Assembly (NCBI GenBank): GCA_030674185.1
Contig: CM060308.1
Location: forward strand, 30,071,504-30,135,503
Length of the DNA stretch: 64,000 bases
Source of the DNA: Monoplex corrugatus
Taxonomy: Eukaryota; Mollusca; Gastropoda; Littorinimorpha; Ranellidae
Reading direction: 5' to 3'
The first letter of the stretch is position 1; each line of letters starts with the position of its first letter. The position numbers and the translations under genes are program-made. The notes under the pieces were generated by a model. It did no database searches, was not told the DNA's origin, and worked only from the letters and a program-made list of their open reading frames with translations. This document shows positions 43,165 through 54,533 of this stretch, piece after piece.

Positions 43165-44465
43165 TTTTTTTATCTTAATGTCTTTTATATCTGATATTTC
43201 TTTGTGTTTATATTTGTTATATCTGATATTTCTTTGTCTCTCTTTATGTTTGTTATATCTGATATTTCTTTGTCTCTCTTTATGTTTGTTACATCTGATA
43301 TTTCTTTGTCTCTCTTTATGTTTGTTATATCTGATATTTCTTTGTCTCTTTATGTTTGTTATATCTGATATTTCTTTGTCTCTCTTTGTGTCTGTTATAT
43401 CTGATATTTCTTTGTCTCTCTTTATGTTTGTTATATATGATATTTCTTTGTCTCTCTTTATGTTTCCTATATCTGATATTTCTTTGTCTCTCTTTATGTT
43501 TGTTATATCTGATATTTCTTTGTCTCTCTTTATGTTTCCTATATCTGATATTTCTTTGTCTCTCTTTATGTTTCCTATATCTGATATTTCTTTGTCTCTC
43601 TTTATGTTTCCTATATCTGATATTTCTTTGTCTCTCTTTATGTTTCCTATATCTGATATTTCTTTGTCTCTCTTTATGTTTGTTATATCTGATATTTCTT
43701 TGTCTCTCTTTATGTTTGTTATATATGTTATTTCTTTGTCTCTCTTTATGTTTGTTATATATGATATTTCTTTGTCTCTCTTTATGTTTGTTATATATGA
43801 TATTTCTTTGTCTCTCTTTATGTTTGTTATATCTGATATTTCTTTGTCTCTCTTTATGTTTCCTATATCTGATATTTCTTTGTCTCTCTTTATGTTTGTT
43901 ATATCTGATATTTCTTTGTCTCTCTTTATGTTTGTTATATATGTTATTTCTTTGTCTCTCTTTATGTTTGTTATATATGATATTTCTTTGTCTCTCTTTA
44001 TGTTTGTTATATCTGATATTTCTTTGTCTCTCTTTATGTTTGTTATATATGATATTTCTTTGTCTCTCTTTGTGTCTGTTATATCTGATATTTCTTTGTC
44101 TCTCTTTATGTTTGTTATATCTGATATTTCTTTGTCTCTCTTTATGTTTGTTATATATGATATTTCTTTGTCTCTCTTTGTGTCTGTTATATCTGATATT
44201 TCTTTGTCTCTCTTTATGTTTGTTATATATGATATTTCTTTGTCTCTCTTTATGTTTGTTATATATGATATTTCTTTGTCTTTCTTTATGTTTCCTATAT
44301 CTGATATTTCTTTGTCTCTCTTATGTTTGTTATATCTGATATTTCTTTGTCTCTCTTTATGTTTGTTATATCTGATATTTCTTTGTCTCTCTTTATGTTT
44401 GTTATATATGATATTTCTTTGTGTTTATGTTTGTTATATCTGATATTTCTTTTTCTCTCTTTATG
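43165..44465. repeat. 36-bp minisatellite, about 36 copies
   Basis: The unit is 'gatatttctttgtctctctt' plus 'tatgtttgttatatct'. Variants at three sites (gttatatct / cctatatct / gttatatat, and a 'gtgtctg' form) recur in runs, showing local homogenisation. Because 36 is divisible by three, two frames stay open for hundreds of codons (12-residue repeats). There is no sign of a real protein: no splice context, and composition follows the repeat. Confidence 0.97.
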
Positions 44466-45729
44466 TCTGCTATATGCAAAATTTCTGTTTTTCTCTGTAT
44501 ATATGCCTACCTGTATGTCTGTAGGTCTGTCTCTCCTTTTCCTGCCTGTCTGTTTCTGTCTCTGTCTCATTTACTCTCAAGATATCTTGTATGGCTTGAT
44601 GTGGTATGGTTTCAAGTATTTTTTTCTTTCTTTCGATCTGTCTGTCCTTGTTGGTCTTTGTGTGTTTGTTGATGTATGTCTGTCTTGTGTATAAGGACTT
44701 CTTTCTCTGTGTGTATACATACCGCGATGCTTATTCCTTTGCTGCCTGTGTTGTATTATGCTTGTGATGCTCATTGGATATGTTACTTTACTGTAGGCAG
44801 AAGTTGTTTAACGGTCACGTGCCTGTTGTGTTTAACTTAGTAATATCGCAAAAATGGACCAGTCAAGCCTTGGTTTTCACTCAGTGATTTAAAAAAGAAT
44901 GATAAACATGCGGCTTTCTGTTCTTCATGATTGAGGTATTACTGGTGATGACGTTGCCAGTGTCTTGTGTTATTTTAGTTTCGTTTATGGAACTCTGCTG
45001 AGTTTTAAACAAATGATTGACTTTTCTGTTGTGTTGTTGCCTGGTGTATGTATTGTTAGCAGCTGCCTTACCTTTTTATATTCATCTTCACAGATAATAT
45101 TTATAGTGTTTGAACTAATTGTCTGAATTGTTTGAAGTTGTTTGTATTCGTATTCATATATAAAAAATGTCTGCTGTGGATCATTTAACCCTTTCATTTT
45201 TTCACCCAATATAATCAGCTTCATGCACATTTGTATGCTTTGCTTTACACTCAGAGTAAGAATGAATACCACATTTATTTTGTTTTCACTTTGCTCATTA
45301 TATGGCAGTGTGGGTAATGTATATACAACCAAACATTGGGACCAAAGCAAACTTTGCTCATTGAAGGAAATTGTCTCCAACAAAAGTACTTCTATTGTCA
45401 GTTAAATCAAAATACTGTTTACCACTGCAATTTTATTTAGTATACAAAGTATAAGCTAATATGTACATTCTTTTTGTTGTGTTACTGCATCAAAATCTTG
45501 TAGTGCAGCAAAGCCTTTACAAAGCCTTGATTATGACAAGAAGACATGGTAATACTTGTATTGAATGATAAGAAAAAGAGGTAAGCATGTGTTACAATAA
45601 TTATAAGTTTTGCTTGACATCCGCCATTTGCTAAATTGTGTTTTTTGTGTGTGGACATAGTTTGTTTTGATTGTTGAAAATGATTTTGTCACTTTTGATA
45701 TCATTTATTTGAGACAAGCACATGCTCAC

Positions 45730-45921
<192 letters not shown>

Positions 45922-46104
45922 TGATTTTTGTGCATGTGCTCAAAGTTATGGCTTTTATTAAATATGTTTTTATATTTATTATTGCTGTAGCTGGTTTTGT
46001 ATTACATATCTGAAAGGGCTGTGCTGCATTCTAAAAGCTGTCCTCAATTTGTGTGGAAGCAAGCTTGCTTAGGCATTTGTGTTCCAATGGAAGGTGTCTC
46101 ATGG

Positions 46105-46450
46105 AATTGTAATTAATTACTGTTGTTGTATTTCATGTTTATATCCATGATTATTCATGTTTAAGTCCGTAATTATTGTCTTTGTTTTCTTAATTGTAAT
46201 TCAGTTATTGTCGTTGTAATTCATGTTTAAGTCTGTAATGATTCATGTTTAAGTCCGTAATTATTGTCTTTGTTTTCTTAATTGTAATTTGATCATTGTT
46301 GTTGTAATTCATGTTTAAGTCTGTAATGATTCATGTTTAAGTCCATAATCATTGTCTTTGTTTTCTTAATTGTAATTCAATTATGGTCGTTGTAATTCAT
46401 GTTTAAGTCTGTAATGATTCATGTTTAAGTCCGTAATTATTGTAGCTGTT
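46105..46450. repeat. 88-bp tandem repeat, about 3.5 copies
   Basis: Each unit holds 'gttgtaattcatgtttaagt', 'ctgtaatgattcatgtttaa' and 'attgtctttgttttcttaat'. The half-unit 'ttcatgtttaagtc.gtaat' is itself repeated, so the 88-bp unit seems to be an older doubling. Confidence 0.9.
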
Positions 46451-48405
46451 TTCTTTTGCATTTTGCACACTTCATGTCTCAAAATTTGCTGTTCATCTGT
46501 TTGTTTCCCTTTTTAATGGCTGACATGTATGTGAAATCCTTGGTAACATAAATATACATTTAGATATTTTGTTTTGATATTTGATGTCTATTTCCTTACC
46601 CCACCCACCTTTCTTGTACCTTGAAGTTATTTGATCTTTAATTGCTTGATTGTTTTGGCTTCTTGCTTGTGACTTTTTATCACACCATCTGTCTATTATT
46701 TGTCCTGTGTTTGCTTAGTTTATTTATCACTTTTGTTTTCATGTGTGTGTGTGTGTGTGTCTGTGTGCGCACACTCATTTTTTGATTTCCAGTTTGAGAA
46801 GTTGAGTGTGACCATTCTGTTCAGTGTGCTGAAGTGTTGCTGGCTTCTACTGTATTAATGACTGACTGCTTAATTAATCTGTTCTGTGTATGTTGAGAAG
46901 TACATATTGTGTACCAGTCCATTCCTGATGCTAGGATCACAACTTGCTCTGTGTCATGTGTGATGTTTCTGTGATAACTGCCCTTAACGGAAACCGCTGT
47001 GCCACAGCTGTCTTATGAGACACATGGGACCACGTTTTGGTGCTCCTTTCGTCATTTTGTAGGTGTTTGTTGTTATTGAGAAGCGAGAGATGGGGTGGGG
47101 TGAGGATTGTTGCTGCTGTTATTATTGTTTTATCTTCTGATGTTTTGGGTTCACAGGTATTTTCATTGACATGACTTGGTCTTAATTTGTTGTGCGTATC
47201 AGTTTGTTCAGAGAGGTATATAACTTTTCATTTAGTTTTATGTCACTGTTGTAACCTGCACGTGTACGTGTTTTGTTGGTTTGCGTTACTCTTCAGATAG
47301 TCACAACTTTTTAAAATTGTTTGATAATGCCAGTTACTGGATAGCAGGTCTCGTTGTAAAAAAATGAATGAAGTTTGATTGAAAATTGTGATAACTTCAA
47401 ATGGAAAGATACTTGATGAAAGTTTTTTTCCATCTGTCATGAATTTTAAATATTTCTGTTGTTATAGTTTTTTTTCTTAGTGTTGTTTTAATCTACTGTT
47501 GTTGTTTTAATCCTTTGGTTTGATTTTTGATGACAGAATTATGGTTACTTTTCATTCTTTTGCAGATCCCTTTTATGCGTCATTCGCCTCATACATAGTC
47601 TGGTAATGTTAATTCCATAACAGATCGTATTGTAAATCTGGACTTCATCGTCATTGTTATGCAGCATATCAGCACCTGCAAGGTCACATACATAAAACTG
47701 ACATATCTCCTTTAGAACTTGTTCAAATCTATGCTCACCAAACCTTGTTGTTCTCGTTTGAACTTTAATATAGATTACATATAAACTGCCTGTCTTCCTT
47801 TTGGGTTATTTCTGTTAAAAGTTCTGATTTCATTCTGCAGACTGCGGATTGTGCATGCATTCACATGCACCTGTGCACACATTCACAAGTATATATACAT
47901 GCACACATGACACACATGCACACAAGCACATGCACAATGCTGTCCTTATCTTTCCAGTTCTTCTTTGTCTCTGGTTATTTCTGTGGTAGGCTACATGCAG
48001 CATAGTGTGTCAAGGAAAAAGTTTCCAGTGTTTGTTTCAACAAAACAAATGTCCTAATCTTTCTGTACATTTCTAGCTTACTGTGTCATTCCATACCTTT
48101 TGCATCTGTAGATAACACCTTAGATACACATTTATCTGTTGCAGTTTGCACCAGCACAAAATCTTGTTGAAGACGATCACTTCTTTTTTTAACCTCCGCC
48201 CCTACTTTGTCAGTTTTTTTTATAACTGTCTGTCATAAAACCTCATTATAAATGTTTTGCCACATTGCTTAAACTGACTTTAAGATATACTCATTGAAAG
48301 ACAAATGATGCATTTATTCCAGGACTATATCTAAGTGCATTCTATCAAGTATGCTATATTTTGTAATTTCTGATCTATAAGTTTTTTTTGTCTTTGTTTG
48401 CTCCC
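46451..48405. other. Intergenic, no gene seen
   Basis: AT-rich DNA with a short (GT)n at 46742-46766 and CA-rich words at 47865-47940. No exon or repeat copy recognised. Confidence 0.5.
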
Positions 48406-48406
48406 A

Positions 48407-48407
<1 letters not shown>

Positions 48408-48453
<46 letters not shown>

Positions 48454-48500
48454 TGTGTGTGTGTGTGTGTGTTGTGGTGTGTGTGTGTGTGTGTGTGTGT
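48408..48500. repeat. (GT)n microsatellite
   Basis: GT tract with slipped G and T bases. It is followed at 48555-48770 by a loose (GTA)n-rich stretch. Confidence 0.97.
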
Positions 48501-49149
48501 GGAAATTCCACATTGTGTCTGTGTGTGTGTTTTTAAAAAAATTTTGTTAGAAGTTGTAGTACATGTAGTAGTTATAGTAGTAGTAGTAGTTGTATATGTG
48601 TTTGGTCCATGATGTCTGTGGGTTTTTTTTTTATTAGAAGTTGTATTTGTGTAAATGGTTGTAGAAGTAACAGCAGCAGTAGCAGTAGTAATTGTGGATG
48701 GTTGTTGTGGTGGTGGAAGCAGTAGCAGTAGAAACCGTAGTAACAGTAGTAGTGCTGTTTTTGTTGTAAATCATTCATCGATCTCTCCCTCTGTGTACAA
48801 GATGTGTTTATTGTTCTTCTTTAAACACACAACTTGATTTGTATTTTATGTGTGGACAGTATTAATTTCTAAGTCTGACACACATGTTTGATCTCATTAT
48901 TTCTTGGTCTTTTGCTGATTTGGGGTGCATCAGTATGACACATTTGAGTGATTTATGATTGGTGCTTAAGGAGAAGTAAAAAAAATCTGTTCATCATCTG
49001 GAACAGCTGTTTAATTCGTTGATTTCTTATCTCCTGTTTCTCATAGAAATTTACAATATGAACACATTCAATTCATTTTTGTGTCTTGCAGTAAAATTGT
49101 TAAGTAGTGAATTTGTAAAGACAAGGTCTCAACTTAAGATTTAGGTTTA

Positions 49150-49620
49150 TTGAATTTTATTTGGGTGAGGGTGGCTAGGGTCTTATATGGGTATGCTGGG
49201 GGCTCCTTCAGTATAAATAGTATCCCCACTCACTTTCAGGAAATTCTGTAAAAGAAATTTCCCCATTTCTTTCACTGTCTTTGTGTCTCCTTTGCTTACT
49301 GTTGTCTGTTCCTATCATTTTCTGCCCTGCTGGCCAATTCACCTGTAATTTTTCATTAAGCCTTCCGTATTTTCTTGTAGGATTGATAATTGGGCACAGG
49401 TACCTATTAACTGCATTTATGGCTCTGAGAAAATGTAATGTGCAGAAGCAAATTTAGGTAATTTGGGCCAGGGTTTATACTTGTTTTAGTGTACTTGTTT
49501 ATATATTTGTATTCAGGTTTGTATTTTCAAACCCCCTGGTGATAAATTGGAGTGGTCGATGCCAAATGTGCACAAATGTATGAATATGTGTACCTAATTT
49601 TTTCCTTTTTTTTTTCAGGT
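49150..49620 (-). repeat. Unclassified dispersed repeat, copy 2
   Basis: The reverse complement matches 6690-7150 along its whole length, including 'ggggatactatttatactga', 'gcagaaaatga.aggaa', 'ccaaattacctaaatttgc' and the A-rich terminal 'gaaaaaaaaaaggaaaa'. This copy is in the opposite orientation and outside any gene. Confidence 0.7.
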
Positions 49621-49678
49621 TCAAAGAGATGTTGAGATGGCTATAGTCCTGATAACACTCTTTGCAGTCAACGGGACT

Positions 49679-49871
49679 TTAACCCTATGACTCCCATACC
49701 CTGTCCACCAACATCCTGCATTGCCAACCATGCTAGCAAATTGAAAACTTACCCCTTTGACTCAGTCACTCTACCCATCAGCTTCCTGCAGGAAGCTGGT
49801 GAATGGGGTGAGGGAGTCAAAGGGTTAAGTTTTTGCAGTTGGTAGATAGGGTGTGGGAGTCAAAGGGTTAA
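49679..49871. mobile_element. TTAA-bounded foldback MITE, copy 3 (best preserved)
   Basis: TTAA at both ends. The left terminus CCCTATGACTCCCATACCCT pairs with the right terminus AGGGTGTGGGAGTCAAAGGG. A second inner pair (CCCCTTTGACTC...GAGTCAAAGGG) closes on the palindrome AGCTTCCTGCAGGAAGCT. The left side alone carries an extra segment (atcctgcattgccaaccatg), so the outer hairpin has an asymmetric loop. Confidence 0.88.
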
Positions 49872-50044
49872 ACAGTAATGAAAATGGGTGGTTAAAGGTA
49901 GGATAAAGGAGAGAGAGAGTGCAACTTAAGTGATTATTAATCAAAATGCCCACATCTTTGTAGATAGGAGCTCCCGATTTACCCTGGTGCTGTTCTGCCA
50001 TGGCTTATAAGTAAGACAAAAGAAAGGGTCAAACAACACAACAG

Positions 50045-50515
50045 AAAAAAGTGTCTCAACCAGTCGCCGTGGTGTAGTGGTTAAGGCAATAGACTACCAA
50101 CTGGAAGGGTGTGGGTTTGAATCCCCATCAGTCCCTTCATTAATCATTGTGGGATTTTTCAGCTCTAACTGGCTCCTACGCAGAGTTTGGCATGCTATGG
50201 GCTCATTCGGAAGACTGGGACTATACAGTCAAGTTTCATCCACTTCATGGATTCATCGTTGAGGGTGTTATTCAAATCTTCTGATCAGCACCGCAGGTGT
50301 CTGTATCTCTCGGGTCTAGTTGATGCCAGGATATATTATGATGTTAAGCAGAGAGTACAGCCCTGTCACGCAGTCTCAGTCCTGGATGGAAATCCATCGC
50401 ATCATGATTATCATCCTTGCTGACATCATTATCATCACATTGTAAAAAAACTGTACCTGCTTCTGTGGCCATTAAGGTGGCATAGAAAATGGGACCAAAA
50501 AAAAAAAAAAAATCT
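50045..50515 (+). repeat. SINE family 1, complete copy with tRNA-derived head
   Basis: The tRNA-like 5' end has an A-box-like TGGTGTAGTGG (50070-50080) and a B-box-like GGTTTGAATCC (50114-50124), correctly spaced. The body is shared with 9765 and 10795, and an A-rich end (50499-50512) closes it. The sequence after the B box does not fold back as a tRNA, so this is a SINE and not a tRNA gene. Confidence 0.85.
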
Positions 50516-50724
50516 GTCTGAGAGTTAGAAACACTAAACCGTAAAAGCAGAGAAACAGTTCAAGCTCAAGAAAGGGCACTACCTGAGCTACTGTTAACTT
50601 TCCAATTTCATCATGAAATCGGTACTTCCCCTTCCAGGTGTTAAGATTGTCATGCAAGAGACAGTCCCTCCTCATGGCTCCATCCACTCTGAGCAATGTT
50701 TCCTCAGATGTGTCTATGCACGTT

Positions 50725-51090
50725 GTTCTGGCTGTTTGGCCCACACTGTGCAGATCTTTTATTGCTGCGCAATCTGCATATTCCCACTTTTAGTGAGGTT
50801 CAGTGGGTTGCCTTGATATGTATAGGTCACATGCCTTTTTGTGGGGAGAGTGCATGCCAGGCATTTTTGTGTTTCCATAAGCCACAGGGCGCACAGGATA
50901 TTTAACATTAATATTTGACGTTTTGCATGCATATGAACATAAAGGGGGTTCAGGCACTAACACTAGTAACAGGTAGGCATGTATGCTGACCTGGGAGATT
51001 GGAAAATGGTCTACCCTTTATCTGCCACTCGGGTATGAAAGAACTCATAATTTGGCTGTCACATCTATCACATGGGCCCGTAATATCAAC
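50725..51090 (-). repeat. SINE family 3, copy 3
   Basis: The reverse complement has 'gataaagggtag', 'caatctcccaggtcagcata', 'gcctgaacccccttta' and 'tggcttatggaaacacaaaa', in the same order as copy 1. At the place where the copy at 53560 is interrupted, this one keeps an unfilled TTAA (near 50900-50915). Confidence 0.75.
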
Positions 51091-52019
51091 TTTCAAGAAT
51101 GTCGTTTAGTGCAGTCCTATCAGGCTGGACAACTTGCATTTAGCTAACTGCCTCTTGACCTGTGTAAGTAGTGAACGAGAATTGCTGGCTACCTCTTTCT
51201 GATAACAATATATAATATGTGCTTTGAAAAACATTTTAGATTGTGTAGCTTGTATTTTGCATTAAAAATGTTTTTGGTTATTTAGAACAAAGTGGAATCT
51301 AATTTGGTCATGCTTTTGTGTATGCATGTGCATTTGTGTGTGTGTTGTGTGTGTGGTGTGTGTGTGCGCCCAAGAGAATGAGTTTTTGACCATGTGCACA
51401 TGCATGATAAAAGCTTTAAAACGAGAAGTTCATGCATTTTGTTATGAGTTTAGACTAAGACTAATGGGAAACTGTAAGAATGTATTATGCATGCCTTGAT
51501 GTTTTGATGTATATTTACAACAATTATGTTCTTCAGCAGTTGATATAGTAACATATTTGGTAAAAGCTTTTCACCCAGAAATGACTGTTAACATTATATA
51601 TATGCTTGAATATATTTTTATCACTTTTAATATACCAGGCATCACATCATTGCTGTGGATCAAATTATGCCCAGATTTGGAATACTGTATTTTTTGATAG
51701 GGTGCAGTGTCCAGAAATTTGAGGAATATTTGTAGGCTGTGTATCAAATACCTTAATAAACTTATTTTTAAAGATGTGCTTTTTGTGCATGTCATGAGTT
51801 GCATGGACAAGTTTCAGAGTGTCTTTTGTTTTGTCTTCTAAGCTTGTGTGTGTATGTTGGAAAGAGACATGCAGATGCATAATTCAGAGAGAATTATCTC
51901 TTTCTCCCTGTCTTTTTCTCTCTGTCTGTTTGTCTGTCTGTCACCATCTGTGTACATTTTCAAGATGTCAGTATTAGGCTGACATTAGAAAGCAAAGCCT
52001 TCATATTCAATAACTGATG
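51091..52019. other. Intergenic, no gene seen
   Basis: AT-rich sequence with short (TG) words around 51335-51366. Nothing else recognised. Confidence 0.5.
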
Positions 52020-52339
52020 GTGATATATGTATGTATGTATGAATATATGTATGTATGTATGTGTGTGTGTGTGCGCGTGTGTGTGTGCGTATGTGTGTGT
52101 GTGTATGTGTGTGTGCATGCATGCATGCGTGTTGTGATGTATGCATGAATGTATGTATGTATGTAATCTAATCTAATCTAATCTTATCTATCTATCTATC
52201 TGTCTATTTATATATGTATCTCTCTCTCTAGATACACACACACACACATATGTATATACAGAAGAGAGAGAGAGAAATTCTGTCAATGTTTGGAAATTCC
52301 TTTCACACACACACACACTCTCTCTCTCTCTCTCTCTTC

Positions 52340-52373
<34 letters not shown>

Positions 52374-52525
52374 TCGATGGATAGATATTAGATAGATAGA
52401 TGGATAGATATATAGATAGATAGATATAGATATATAAGCCTATAATGTGTGTTGTATAGAGAGATGAGAGAGAAGAGGATATGCAGATGGTAGAGAGAGG
52501 GAGGGAGGGAGAGAGAGAGAGAGTT
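52020..52525. repeat. Compound microsatellite cluster (ATGT, GT, CTAT, CT/TA/GA)
   Basis: Successive (TATG)n, (GT)n, (ATCT)n, (CA)n, (TC)n, (TA)n, (GA)n and (GATA)n blocks. 52318-52371 reads (CT)n-TATATATATATA-(GA)n, a near-perfect inverted repeat. Confidence 0.9.
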
Positions 52526-53558
52526 TTTGTGTATTTAAAATAGCCTTAGGCCACAATACACAAATGGGAATATGGGAAGAGGGTTATGAGAGTCAGGGAC
52601 TGGTGTTTTAACAGATTAAAATAGAAATAGTTCAATGTTTAAATTGCACAATGTGAATATATACCAAATCATATGAAAATAGTCATTGTGACATTTTGCA
52701 TTCATTATAACCAATATGGAATAAGAGAGAGAGAGAGAGAGTACCCATGTACACCAAAGAACAAATGCAATGAACAAGACTTAAGACTCTTGTGTTTTAC
52801 TTTTATGCAAGTTCTGTACAGGAATTACTTATCACACTCTTTGTTTGATAAAGCAGAGAGATCATAGAAAAATGTGCTACCTTCATATAATTAAATTTGC
52901 TCTATCTGGACTAGACAAAACTATCATAATAAATCTGTATTCTCAAGTTCCCTATGTAACAAGCTGCACGCACTTATTTCCCTACGTTCAGTAAAAACAG
53001 TGCACACTACAAATGGATAATAACAATATCTGCATACTTTATATACATACATAATCATGATTTATTCATGTGTGCTTCCACAGTACTTATTTTGTACCTC
53101 GATGATGAACGAATTATAAAATATTCAATAACTTAGCAGTTAACAAATGAAACTGGTGGTACTTTACAAGTTGAATCAGATTCAGAATGCATAGCTATCA
53201 GTCTGTGAAATGACAACTGATAAACTGATAATAAACATGACAATAAAGATGTTGTGACACCATGATTCTGTGATACTATGCAATCATAACTGGAATATTA
53301 TTGTGTCAACAACTGAATACCATATACAATTTTAGTTAGTAAATCATCCAGCAACAATATAATCCACAACACTTTCGTTTTATCCAAATTATCACAGTCT
53401 GCATGAAAAGAAAAAGTACTTCCTCTCTGATTTTGCCATAATAACTGTACACTGTAAAGTTAGCTGCTTAAAAGCCATTGCCAATGAAATGCAAATATAT
53501 GGACTGTGTGTGCATGTGAATGTGGATTCACTGTGTTCAACACATAATCAGACTGTTT
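52526..53558. other. Intergenic, no gene seen
   Basis: AT-rich, no exon or element recognised. Confidence 0.5.
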
Positions 53559-53559
53559 A

Positions 53560-54095
53560 GTAGAGCTTGGAAAGCTTATGCTGTTAGGTGAGCTCACCAC
53601 ATTTCACCATGTTCTTATACAGTCTGTATCTTCAGTCGGCATACATGAATATTGGATGTTTTCCTGTTTCCACAAGCCACCGGACACTGACATGACTTAC
53701 AGGATCATTAACCCTTTGACTCCCACACCTATCCACCAACTGCAAAACCGTAACCCTTCGACTCCTTTACTCTATTCACCAGCTCTTCACAGGAAGCTGG
53801 TTGATAGAGTGAGGGAGTCAAAGGGTCAAGTTTTTACTTTGCTAGCATGGTTGACAATGCAGGATGCTGGCGGACAGGCTGCAGGAGTCAGAGGATTTAT
53901 GTGCATATCTGATAATCTTAATGCATATACACATGATGGGGGTTTAGACACTAGCAGGTCTGCACACATGTTGACCTGGGAGATTGGAAAAAAAAATTCC
54001 ATCCTTTACCCACTACACAGAGGTATCTTGGCAGGCTGATGATCTCCAGACCTTTCGTGTGGAAGTCCAACATTTACCCACGTAACTATCACGCC
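53560..54095 (-). repeat. SINE family 3, copy 4, interrupted by a MITE
   Basis: The reverse complement starts with a tRNA-like head (GGGCGTGATAGTTACGTGGG), then 'gtgggtaaaggatgg', 'ccaatctcccaggtcaacat' and, beyond the inserted element, 'gatcctgtaagtcatgtcag' and 'tggcttgtggaaacaggaaa'. Confidence 0.8.
53708..53899. mobile_element. TTAA-bounded foldback MITE, copy 4 (nested in SINE)
   Basis: Left end TTAACCCTTTGACTCCCACA; right end GGAGTCAGAGGATTTA (decayed TTAA). The right side carries the 'ttgctagcatggttgacaat' segment that copy 3 has on its left, so the two copies retain opposite halves of a longer palindrome. The central hairpin is CAGCTCTTCACAGGAAGCTG. Confidence 0.85.
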
Positions 54096-54126
54096 CATCA
54101 ACTTTGGTGTTCACGACTTCTTGTTG

Positions 54127-54480
54127 CTATCTGTGATTGCTGGAAGGGCTGTCTCTATGGTTCCGGTCGCTGTGGTCTTCCGTGGTGCCATTGGAGCACC
54201 CATTAACATTGCTCTGTCTGGAACTGGCTGATTGACGCTGGGACCACGTGGCTGGACAGAAAAAAAAAATGTAAATGTTACTGCTGTTATGTGTTGTACT
54301 ATGAACTTGAAAAACATACTGACCAGTTCAGTTCCAGAGTCTTCCAACCAGACAGACATTCCCTCCACACACACACACACACATACACACAATCATTAAC
54401 CAGAAAATCACGTTGAGAAAGTATCTGACAGATTTCCAACCCACCAAGCCGGGAAAGCAAATAAAAGACATGGCATGCAT

Positions 54481-54533
<53 letters not shown>

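Noticed and set aside
43160..44443. Open frame of 427 codons with 12-residue repeats rich in Ile, Ser, Leu and Phe (membrane-like)
   Set aside because: It is a by-product of the 36-bp minisatellite, whose period is divisible by three. A second frame is equally open and there is no splice or start context.
50062..50130. Possible tRNA gene
   Set aside because: A- and B-box-like motifs are present, but the 3' half does not pair with the 5' end to form an acceptor stem, and the segment continues into a SINE body found elsewhere.
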